The notes beneath the pieces are model-generated. The model ran no database searches and was not told where the DNA came from. It saw only the letters and a list, made by a program, of their open reading frames with translations. Shown in pieces: positions 1-5,978 of a stretch of 12,342 bases of DNA. This DNA comes from DUSC01 sp964371125 (GTDB lineage Bacteria; Pseudomonadota; Alphaproteobacteria; Rhizobiales; Rhizobiaceae). Position numbers and translations under genes: made by a program. How positions within the stretch are numbered: position 1 is the first letter of the stretch; each line of letters opens with the position of its first letter. The stretch is from assembly GCA_964371125.1 (NCBI GenBank), contig CAYJMY010000151.1, positions 1 through 12,342 of the forward strand, read 5' to 3'.

Positions 1-1150
1 GCTGAAGCTCGATCGCGCCGACGAGGCCGATGTTGCGGATGTCGATGACGTTCGGCGCGTCCTTCAGCGAATGCAGCGCCTCTTCCCAATATGGCGCGAG
101 TTCGGCGCCGCGCGTCAGCAGGCCTTCGTCCTTGTAGGTGTCGAGCGTGGCCAGCGCCGCGGCGCAGGCGATCGGGTTTCCCGAATAGGTGTAGCCGTGG
201 AAGAACTCGATCATGTGCTCGGGGCCGGTCATGAAGGCGTCGTGGATCTCCTTCTTCACGAACACCGCGCCCATCGGGATGACGCCGTTGGAGACGCCCT
301 TGGCGGTGGTCATGATGTCGGGGATCACGTCGAAATAGTCGGCCGCGAACGGCGTGCCGAGACGGCCGAAACCGGTGATGACCTCGTCGAAGATCAACAG
401 GATGCCGTGCTTGGTGCAGATCTCGCGCAGCTTCTGCAAGTAGCCCTTCGGCGGGATCAGCACGCCCGTCGAACCGGCCACCGGCTCGACGATCACGGCC
501 GCGATGGTGGAAGCATCGTGCAGCGCCACGATCCGCTCGAGCTCGTTGGCGAGTTCGGCGCCATGCTCCGGCTCGCCGCGCGTGAAGGCATTCTTTTCCG
601 GCAGATGGGTGTGCGGCAGGTGGTCGACGCCGCCGAGAAGCGTGCCGAACATCTTGCGGTTGGTGACGATGCCGCCGACCGAGATGCCGCCGAAATTGAC
701 GCCGTGATAGCCGCGCTCGCGGCCGATCAGCCGGGTGCGGGCGCCGTCGCCGCGGGCGCGGTGGTAGGCGATCGCCATCTTCAGCGCCGTCTCGACCGAT
801 TCGGAGCCGGAGTTGGTGAAGAAGACGTGCTCCATGCCGGCGGGGGCGACGTCGACCAGCCTGTTGGCGAGTTCGAAGACGATCGGATGGCCCATCTGGA
901 AGGCGGGCGCATAGTCGAGCTCGGCGGCCTGTGCCTGGATGGCGGCGGTGATCCTGGGCCGGCAGTGGCCGGCGTTGACGCACCACAGGCCGGCCGTGCC
1001 GTCCAGGATCTTGCGGCCGTCGCTAGCGGTGTAATGCATATCCTGGGCGGCAACCAGCATGCGCGGCGCCTGCTTGAACTGCCTGTTCGCCGTGAACGGC
1101 ATCCAGAATGCACTGAGATCGTTCGGCGTCACTTTGAGCCGGTTGGACAT
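1..1150 (-). CDS. Omega-amino-acid (beta-alanine):pyruvate aminotransferase, class III, partial at left edge
   Basis: PLP-dependent class III (omega) aminotransferase that moves the amino group of beta-alanine or a similar omega-amino acid to pyruvate. From beta-alanine it yields malonate semialdehyde, so it fits as the last step of reductive pyrimidine breakdown. It is cytosolic. The visible 383 codons start at the ATG at 1150 with MSNRLKVTPNDLSAFWMPFT, typical of this subfamily. The cofactor motifs are present: the SGSESVETALKMA stretch, the Asp of IFDEVITGFGR (about residue 255) that pairs with the PLP ring nitrogen, and the Schiff-base Lys in MTTAKGVSNG (about residue 284, bases 299-301). 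Family members have about 440 residues, so roughly 60 C-terminal residues lie outside the window. It is divergent from rutR across 240 bases with a RutR-type operator, which supports pyrimidine-linked control. The family is certain; the exact amine donor is inferred. Confidence 0.93.
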   Translation of the reverse strand, partial: MSNRLKVTPNDLSAFWMPFTANRQFKQAPRMLVAAQDMHYTASDGRKILDGTAGLWCVNAGHCRPRITAAIQAQAAELDYAPAFQMGHPIVFELANRLVDVAPAGMEHVFFTNSGSESVETALKMAIAYHRARGDGARTRLIGRERGYHGVNFGGISVGGIVTNRKMFGTLLGGVDHLPHTHLPEKNAFTRGEPEHGAELANELERIVALHDASTIAAVIVEPVAGSTGVLIPPKGYLQKLREICTKHGILLIFDEVITGFGRLGTPFAADYFDVIPDIMTTAKGVSNGVIPMGAVFVKKEIHDAFMTGPEHMIEFFHGYTYSGNPIACAAALATLDTYKDEGLLTRGAELAPYWEEALHSLKDAPNVIDIRNIGLVGAIELQ

Positions 1151-1200
1151 GACCAAGCTTTCCTTTCAGTCTGTCGTTTCGCTACGGCCAACGCTTGGTC
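1151..1200 (-). promoter_or_regulatory. Inverted repeat in the aminotransferase leader, next to its start codon
   Basis: GACCAAGC (1151-1158) and GCTTGGTC (1193-1200) are perfect 8-bp inverted repeats 34 bases apart. The inner arm abuts the aminotransferase ATG (1148-1150). In the minus-strand mRNA the likely ribosome-binding sequence AGGAAAG lies just before and inside the arm nearest the start, so a folded stem could limit translation. The arms also contain GACCA/TGGTC, the core of RutR half-sites, so DNA binding is the other possible reading. Confidence 0.4.
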
Positions 1201-1229
1201 TTCGTCGCGTTTTCATGCTACGCAAATTT

Positions 1230-1245
1230 TTGACCGAATGGACAA
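1230..1245. promoter_or_regulatory. RutR operator (near-consensus palindrome)
   Basis: The sequence TTGACCGAATGGACAA fits the E. coli RutR operator TTGACCAnnTGGTCAA at 12 of 14 defined positions. It lies between the divergent aminotransferase and rutR starts, so one site could control both transcription units. Isolated GGTCAA half-sites follow at 1268-1273 and 1296-1301. The consensus is known from E. coli; use of this site here is inferred. Confidence 0.68.
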
Positions 1246-1390
1246 ACGTTAGCACCGCCATGGGAGCGGTCAAGGGAATAGTACCGGAAATGGCAGGTCA
1301 AAAGCGCGCGCCACAGCGGCGGAGGAACTGGTCCAGTTCATTGGTCCACAGAGCCTTCGCCGCAAGCCGGTCCAATAGGGTGGCCTGAGC

Positions 1391-2029
1391 ATGGAAAAAA
1401 CAGCGCCGCGGCGGCGGACGCGCATCCAGACCGAAAAGCGCGAGGTGATCCTCGAGGCGGCGCTCGAAGTGTTTTCCGCACACGGATTCCGCGGCGCGAC
1501 CATCGACCAGATCGCCGAAGCGGCGGGCATGTCGAAGCCCAACCTGCTCTACTATTTCAAGCGCAAGGAAGACATCCACACGACCCTGATCGAGCGCTTG
1601 CTCGAGACCTGGCTGGCGCCGCTGCGCGAACTCGACGACGTCGGCGACCCGATGACGGAGCTGAGGAACTACATCCGCCGCAAGCTGGAGATGGCCCGCG
1701 ACTTCCCGCGCGAGAGCCGGCTGTTCGCCAACGAGATCCTGCAGGGTGCGCCGCGAATCATGGCACTGCTCGAAGGCGAGCTGAAGACGCTGGTCGATGA
1801 GAAGGCGCAGGTCATCAAGGGCTGGATGCGCGCCGGCAAGATCGCGCGCACCGATCCCTGGCACTTGATCTTCGCCATCTGGGCGACCACCCAGCACTAT
1901 GCCGATTTCGACGTGCAGGTGCGCGCCGTGCTCGGCCCCGACCGCGGCGGCGACGGCCGCTTCGAGGACGCGGCGCGATTTCTGGAGCAGCTGTTCCTCG
2001 AGGGATTGAGGCCGAAGCCGACTCCGTAA
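1391..2029 (+). CDS. rutR: RutR-like TetR-family regulator of pyrimidine utilisation
   Basis: TetR-family repressor whose best-known member, E. coli RutR, senses uracil/thymine and controls pyrimidine catabolism. The N-terminal helix-turn-helix is at about residues 36-57 (TIDQIAEAAGMSKPNLLYYF). The ligand domain keeps signature blocks of RutR: WLAPLRE, SRLFANEILQGAP and WATTQHYADF. Trp74, Trp164 and Gln168 align with Trp77, Trp167 and Gln171 of E. coli RutR, which I recall as uracil-contacting residues. At 212 residues the length is normal. The start at 1391 is the first Met of the domain, with no strong ribosome-binding site visible. It is divergent from a beta-alanine-type aminotransferase and close to preA/preT, with matching operators at 1230 and 7391, so it probably regulates the reductive pyrimidine pathway rather than a Rut pathway. 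The effector is inferred from the conserved pocket. Confidence 0.9.
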   Translation: MEKTAPRRRTRIQTEKREVILEAALEVFSAHGFRGATIDQIAEAAGMSKPNLLYYFKRKEDIHTTLIERLLETWLAPLRELDDVGDPMTELRNYIRRKLEMARDFPRESRLFANEILQGAPRIMALLEGELKTLVDEKAQVIKGWMRAGKIARTDPWHLIFAIWATTQHYADFDVQVRAVLGPDRGGDGRFEDAARFLEQLFLEGLRPKPTP

Positions 2030-2072
2030 GAGGCCTGCGAAATCGCGGACGGACCAATCCGCCTCGCCGCCG

Positions 2073-3017
2073 TCAGGTGTCCGGGCTGAGCGCCAGCAGC
2101 AGCAGCGCCGCCATCGTCACCAGCGCGCCGGCCGCGACGCTGGCGGTGGTCCAGCCGTGGCCGAGCAGGCCCTCGTAGACGATGACGAAGGACGGCGTCA
2201 GGTAGTTGTAGGCGAGCACCTTCGCCGCCGGCAGCCGCAGCACGGCGAACTGGACGAGGAACGTCGTGCCCGCCGTGGTGAAGACGGCGAGATAGGCGAT
2301 GGCGATCCAGACGACCGCCGGCAGTGACGTCCAGTCGGTCGAAAGAATCTCGCGAAGGCCGTAGAGCGCGATCCACAGGCCGGTGCCGAACAGCGACCAG
2401 AGCGTGAAGGCGACGAGCGGTTCGCCGCGGTTCAACCGCTTCACCAGCGGCGCATAGGCCGCGTGGCAGGCGACGCCGACGAGAAACAGCACCTCGCCCG
2501 CGCCGATGTCAAAGGCGAGCAGCGCGTCGAGATCGCCGCGGAAGATCACCCATACGGCGCCGCATGCGGCGATGACCAGGCTGGCGAGCACGACCGGCCG
2601 CGGCACCTCGCCGAGAAAGAGCCGGCCGAAACCTGCCGCCATCAGCGGCATCAGCGTGAACACCGCGCCGGTCGACACCGGGCCGGCGAGGCGGAGCGCG
2701 ATGAACATGGTGACGAAAAACACCGCCATCAACAGGCCGAGCACGAGGAAGCGCCAGGGTGCGCGCGGCAGCGGAACGTTGCCGCGCAGGACCAGCGCCG
2801 CGGCCGCCGCCATCACGGCGATACCGAAGATGAAACGCACGGCATTGATCGCCGCCGGCCCGATATGGGGCGCAGCCATCGCGCCGAGCGAATAAGAGCC
2901 CGAGACGAGCGCGGCGAACAGGAGCATGGCGAGGTGGCCGACGAGCTTGTCGCGACCGGTGGCGTGGGCGCGCGGCAGGTTTCGGGCGGGCGGGCTGAAT
3001 TCTGCTTGTCGGCTCAA
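2073..3017 (-). CDS. EamA/DMT-family inner-membrane transporter
   Basis: Drug/metabolite-transporter superfamily protein with two EamA halves and about ten hydrophobic helices, expected in the inner membrane as a small-metabolite exporter. Helices are evident from HLAMLLFAALVSGSYSLGA to VAAGALVTMAALLLLALS. The conserved EamA loop AVRFIFGIAV is in the first half, and the repeat-end motif LGEVPRP closes that half. I chose the TTG at 3017 because AGGAAA lies 7 bases upstream and it gives 314 residues, normal for the family. An upstream ATG at 3224 would run 69 residues through low-complexity sequence and overlap the divergent gene. The gene is convergent with rutR over a 43-base gap. The substrate cannot be read from the sequence. 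A pyrimidine-pathway role is possible only by proximity. Confidence 0.85.
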   Translation of the reverse strand: MSRQAEFSPPARNLPRAHATGRDKLVGHLAMLLFAALVSGSYSLGAMAAPHIGPAAINAVRFIFGIAVMAAAAALVLRGNVPLPRAPWRFLVLGLLMAVFFVTMFIALRLAGPVSTGAVFTLMPLMAAGFGRLFLGEVPRPVVLASLVIAACGAVWVIFRGDLDALLAFDIGAGEVLFLVGVACHAAYAPLVKRLNRGEPLVAFTLWSLFGTGLWIALYGLREILSTDWTSLPAVVWIAIAYLAVFTTAGTTFLVQFAVLRLPAAKVLAYNYLTPSFVIVYEGLLGHGWTTASVAAGALVTMAALLLLALSPDT

Positions 3018-3130
3018 CGGGATTTCCTCAGGCCGCACTGCTATCCGAGACCGATGCGGCGAGGAAGGCGAAAAAACGCGGAGGCGGATGCGGGCGTCCG
3101 CAGCGGCGACCATTCCCACGGTACCGACGA

Positions 3131-3140
3131 GAAGTATATT
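3131..3140. promoter_or_regulatory. Possible divergent -10 elements in the exporter/toroid-protein intergenic region
   Basis: The 160-base region between the divergent starts at 3017 and 3178 holds one AT-rich island. It reads TATATT on the plus strand (3135-3140) and TATACT on the minus strand (3139-3134). Either could be a -10 element, but I find no convincing -35 at normal spacing. The rest of the region shows no other motif. Confidence 0.25.
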
Positions 3141-3177
3141 TCCTCGGCGCAATGTCGATCGCGAGAAAGGGACGACC

Positions 3178-4026
3178 ATGACCGCCAGCCGCCATGCCGC
3201 CGACATCGAGGCCATCCTCGCCAAACGCTCGGCGAACGGCGGCGACTATTGGGCGAGCGCCGATGGCCGACTTGTAGTCGGCGATCCCTTCTGCACGCTC
3301 ACGTCCCTGCTGATCCTGCACGAACTGGGCGTTCCGCGTACGCACGAAGCCGTGCGCGGCGCGCTCGATCTTTGCCTGGGATCATGGCGCGACGACGGTC
3401 GCTATCGTCTGGTGCCCAGCGGGGCAATCTATCCGTGCCAAACGGCGATGGCGGCGCGAACCCTGTGTCGCTACGGCTACGCGCAAGACGAAAGGCTGCA
3501 GCGGACCTTCGCCCATCTCCTCGAGATCCAGTACGGCGACGGCGGCTGGCGCTGCAACAAATTCCCCTACGGCCGGGGACCGGAGACCGACTTCTCCAAT
3601 CCCGGCGTGACCCTGATGGTTCTCGATGCCTTGCGGTTTTGGGAGCAGGCCGACAGGCTCCCCGGCCTCGATCGGGCGGTGCAATCGCTGCTGGACCACT
3701 GGGTGACGAGAAGACCCACCGGCCCCTGTCACTACGGCATCGGCACCCTGTTCATGCAGGTCGAATATCCGCTCCTGCGCTACAATCTGTTTTCCTACGT
3801 CTACGTCCTGTCCTTCTATGCACAAGCGGCGGGCGACCCACGCTTCCTGGACGCGCTGCGCATCCTGCAGTCGAAGCTGGACGAAGACGGCCGCGTCGTG
3901 GTCGAGCGACCGAACCGGAAACTGGCCGGTCTTTCGTGCTGCGCCAAGGGGCGTCCGTCGGACGGCGCGACCGATCGCTACCGCGAAATCCTGCGAAACC
4001 TGAAGATGCACCGCGGCGAGGGGTAG
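3178..4026 (+). CDS. Prenyltransferase/squalene-oxidase-repeat-like (alpha/alpha-toroid) protein, function unknown
   Basis: A 282-residue soluble protein resembling prenyltransferase beta-subunit and terpene-cyclase repeat folds. Paired helices recur, each leading to a Gly/Trp-rich turn. The clearest is LLEIQYGDGGWRCNKFPYG near residues 114-132, like a QW motif. A second stretch, NPGVTLMVLDALRFW, starts at 141 and a third, YVYVLSFYAQA, at 207. No DxDD motif of squalene-hopene cyclases is visible, so catalysis as a classical cyclase is unlikely. Cysteines are frequent (39, 66, 87, 97, 126, 184, 254, 255) and could bind metal. The ATG at 3178 has GAAAGGGA upstream; an earlier in-frame Met at 2926 would overlap the exporter. 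It stands alone on this strand, with no isoprenoid genes nearby. The fold assignment is moderate; the function is unknown. Confidence 0.7.
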   Translation: MTASRHAADIEAILAKRSANGGDYWASADGRLVVGDPFCTLTSLLILHELGVPRTHEAVRGALDLCLGSWRDDGRYRLVPSGAIYPCQTAMAARTLCRYGYAQDERLQRTFAHLLEIQYGDGGWRCNKFPYGRGPETDFSNPGVTLMVLDALRFWEQADRLPGLDRAVQSLLDHWVTRRPTGPCHYGIGTLFMQVEYPLLRYNLFSYVYVLSFYAQAAGDPRFLDALRILQSKLDEDGRVVVERPNRKLAGLSCCAKGRPSDGATDRYREILRNLKMHRGEG

Positions 4027-4119
4027 GCAACATACCTGCCCGTGGACCCAAACCCGATCCTCCGGCCGCAGAATCCACAGCACGGCGCGCCGCGTCGGTG
4101 GCGGGGCGTCGGCCCGACC

Positions 4120-5436
4120 CTATTCGGCCGCCACTTTCGGCGCCATCGGATTGTTCGGGTGCGTCGTCCAGTTCGCGTAGACCGACGACACCGGCTGGCC
4201 GGTGCGCTGGTCGATGACGCCGGCGGCCAGTGGCTCCATGGTGATGCAGCCCTGCACCGGGCAGACGTTGACGCAGAGATTGCAGCCGACGCACTCGTCC
4301 TCCATGACCTCGAAGTGGCGCACGCCGTCGACGAGGCTGGTGATCGCCTGGTGCGAGGTGTCCTCGCAGGCGATGTGGCAGCGGCCGCACTTGATGCACT
4401 TGTCCTGGTTAATGTGCGCCTTGGCGACGTAGTTGAGGTTGAGGTACCTCCAGTCGGTGACGTTCGGCGTAGCGCGGCCGATGACGTCGTCGAGCGTGGC
4501 GTGGCCCTTCTCGTCCATCCAGTTCTTCAGGCCGGCGATCATCTCCTGGACGATCTTGAAGCCGTAGGTCATCGCCGCCGTGCACACCTGCACGTTGCCG
4601 GCGCCGAGCGCCATGAACTCGGCCGCGTCGCGCCAGGTGGTGATGCCGCCGATGCCGGAGATCGGCAGGCCGTGGGTTTCCGGATCGCGGGCGATCTCGG
4701 CGACCATGTTGAGCGCGATCGGCTTCACCGCCGGGCCGCAATAACCGCCATGGCTACCCTTGCCGCCGATCGAGGGCTCCGGCGAGAACGTGTCGAGATC
4801 GACCGCCGTGATGGAGTTGATCGTGTTGATCAGCGACACCGCGTCGGTGCCGCCGGCATGTGCCGCGCGCGCCGGGCGGCGGATGTCGGTGATGTTGGGC
4901 GTCAGCTTGGTGATCACCGGCATGCGCGTGTACTGCTTGCACCAGCGCACGACCATCTCGATGTACTCCGGCACCTGGCCGACGGCAGATCCCATACCGC
5001 GCTCGCTCATGCCGTGCGGGCAGCCGAAGTTGAGCTCGATGCCGTCGGCGCCGGTCTCCTCGACCAGCGGCAGGATCGCCTTCCAGCTCTCCTCGGTGCA
5101 GGGCACCATGATCGAGGCGATCAGCGCCCGGTCGGGCCAGTTCATCTTGACCTGCTTCATCTCCTGCAGGTTGACCTGCAGCGGCCGGTCGGTGATCAGC
5201 TCGATGTTGTTGAGGCCGAGCAACCGGCGGTCCGCACCCCAGATGGCGCCGTAGCGCGGGCCGTTGACGTTGACCACCGGCGGGCCTTCCTCGCCGAGCG
5301 TCTTCCACACGACGCCGCCCCAGCCCGCCCTGAAGGCGCGCTCGACATTGTAGGCCTTGTCGGTCGGCGGGGCGGACGCCAGCCAGAACGGATTGGGCGA
5401 CTTGATACCGACGAAATTGTTGCGGATGTCAGCCAT
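4120..5436 (-). CDS. preA: NAD-dependent dihydropyrimidine dehydrogenase, subunit PreA
   Basis: FMN and iron-sulfur subunit of the cytosolic PreT-PreA complex, which reduces uracil/thymine to the 5,6-dihydro pyrimidine. Residues 1-320 form a dihydroorotate-dehydrogenase-like TIM barrel with NFGCPHGMSERGMGS (136-150), KLTPNITDI (177-185) and the phosphate-site block ISGIGGITTW (259-268). Residues 345-400 are a two-cluster ferredoxin domain with CIKCGRCHIAC (Cys347, 350, 353, 357) and CVGCNLCVNVC (Cys382, 385, 388, 392). The 438 residues cover the whole family length. In my alignment Val152 stands where mammalian DPD has catalytic Cys671; from memory other bacterial PreA proteins share this. 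Unlike a usual preTA pair, the gene is split from preT by 538 bases holding an antisense hicBA cassette. A TATAAT upstream suggests it may also have its own promoter. Confidence 0.96.
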   Translation of the reverse strand: MADIRNNFVGIKSPNPFWLASAPPTDKAYNVERAFRAGWGGVVWKTLGEEGPPVVNVNGPRYGAIWGADRRLLGLNNIELITDRPLQVNLQEMKQVKMNWPDRALIASIMVPCTEESWKAILPLVEETGADGIELNFGCPHGMSERGMGSAVGQVPEYIEMVVRWCKQYTRMPVITKLTPNITDIRRPARAAHAGGTDAVSLINTINSITAVDLDTFSPEPSIGGKGSHGGYCGPAVKPIALNMVAEIARDPETHGLPISGIGGITTWRDAAEFMALGAGNVQVCTAAMTYGFKIVQEMIAGLKNWMDEKGHATLDDVIGRATPNVTDWRYLNLNYVAKAHINQDKCIKCGRCHIACEDTSHQAITSLVDGVRHFEVMEDECVGCNLCVNVCPVQGCITMEPLAAGVIDQRTGQPVSSVYANWTTHPNNPMAPKVAAE

Positions 5437-5450
5437 GGCTGGTCTCCAGT

Positions 5451-5479
5451 TTGGCGTTTCGCAAGGTCCGGATTATATT
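5451..5479 (+). promoter_or_regulatory. Predicted sigma70-type promoter of hicBA
   Basis: TTGGCG (5451-5456), a 17-base spacer, and TATATT (5474-5479) give a good promoter placing transcription start near 5486. The sequence TTGGAG (5493-5498) then acts as ribosome-binding site before the hicB ATG at 5510. It sits inside the 73-base region between the divergent preA and hicB starts. Confidence 0.55.
5472..5477 (-). promoter_or_regulatory. preA: Predicted -10 element of preA (TATAAT on minus strand)
   Basis: The minus strand reads TATAAT at 5477-5472, about 35 bases before the preA ATG. The matching -35 position (ATCTCC) is poor, so the promoter is weak or activator-dependent. The hexamer physically overlaps the hicBA -10 on the other strand. 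I see no RutR-type site here, unlike at preT. Confidence 0.35.
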
Positions 5480-5509
5480 GAAGATGCGATTGTTGGAGAT
5501 CCGGCACCG

Positions 5510-5740
5510 ATGAGTGGTCAGATGAGCTATACGATCCAGTTGCGACCCGAGCCGGAGGGCGGCTTCACCGTGCTCGTGCCGGCGCTCCCGGAAATCGTGA
5601 CCTACGGCGCCGACGAGGAAGAGGCGCTGCGCATGGCGCAGGAAGCGATCGAACTGGCGCTGGACGTCCGGCGCGACGACGGCGAGGAGATTCCGGCCGA
5701 TGTAGTGCCGCTGACCAGAACCGTCAGCATCGCGGCCTAA
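5510..5740 (+). CDS. hicB: HicB-family antitoxin (short form)
   Basis: Antitoxin of a type II HicAB pair, which binds and blocks the HicA mRNA nuclease. The 76 residues form the partial RNase H-like HicB fold: YTIQLRPEPEGGFTVLVPALPEIVTYGADEEEALRMAQEAIELAL is a classic pattern of strand, acidic turn, strand and amphipathic helix. There is no C-terminal ribbon-helix-helix or helix-turn-helix domain, so self-regulation by this protein alone is not obvious. I start at the ATG at 5510 because TTGGAG lies about 11 bases upstream; the ATG at 5522 is the alternative. It is followed one base later by hicA, an antitoxin-first order also common in this family. Confidence 0.88.
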   Translation: MSGQMSYTIQLRPEPEGGFTVLVPALPEIVTYGADEEEALRMAQEAIELALDVRRDDGEEIPADVVPLTRTVSIAA

Positions 5741-5741
5741 C

Positions 5742-5978
5742 GTGGCTGCCCGACGCCTGCCGGCCATCAGCGGCAAGGCGGCGGTAGACGCATTGCAGCG
5801 AAGCGGTTTTCGCGTGGATAGGATCAGCGGCAGCCACCACGTCATGCGAAGGCCAGGCGTCGCCGGCGCCAAGGTGATCGTACCGGTGCACGGGGCGCAC
5901 GACCTGCCGCCCGGTACGCTGCGCTCGATCCTCAAACAGGCCGGCCTATCCATCGACGAATTCATCGCCCTGCTCTAG
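5742..5978 (+). CDS. hicA: HicA-family toxin (mRNA interferase)
   Basis: Small ribosome-independent mRNA nuclease toxin with a double-stranded-RNA-binding-like fold. The 78 residues show the full HicA signature: SGKAAVDALQRSGFRVDRISGSHHVM with the catalytic His of GSHH, then KVIVPVHGAHDLPPGTLRSILKQAGLSIDEF. The start is GTG at 5742, one base after the hicB stop, so translation is probably coupled. Nothing in the sequence suggests loss of activity. The stop TAG (5976-5978) lies within the CTAG shared with the stop of the convergent preT gene. The pair is complete and appears functional; its target and trigger are unknown. Confidence 0.92.
   Translation: MAARRLPAISGKAAVDALQRSGFRVDRISGSHHVMRRPGVAGAKVIVPVHGAHDLPPGTLRSILKQAGLSIDEFIALL

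Noticed and set aside
71..1252. Long plus-strand ORF opposite the aminotransferase
   Set aside because: It is the antisense shadow of the aminotransferase; its Asp/Gly/Ala/Arg-rich repeats (GAGDR, VGDR) are typical of GC-rich complement frames and no family is recognisable.
2045..2062. Possible bidirectional terminator between rutR and the exporter (GCGGA/TCCGC)
   Set aside because: Only a 5-bp stem with an 8-base loop and no T tract on either side, so it is too weak to call.
2463..4217. 584-codon plus-strand ORF across the exporter and toroid-like gene
   Set aside because: It overlaps three well-supported genes in other frames and is rich in Arg/His/Glu without domain character.
4042..5481. 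479-codon plus-strand ORF opposite preA
   Set aside because: It mirrors preA, whose two ferredoxin cysteine motifs and TIM barrel are unmistakable; the antisense product is compositional noise.
5510..5978. hicBA as part of a larger mobile element
   Set aside because: I found no transposase, integrase, attachment-site repeat or flanking target duplication around the cassette.
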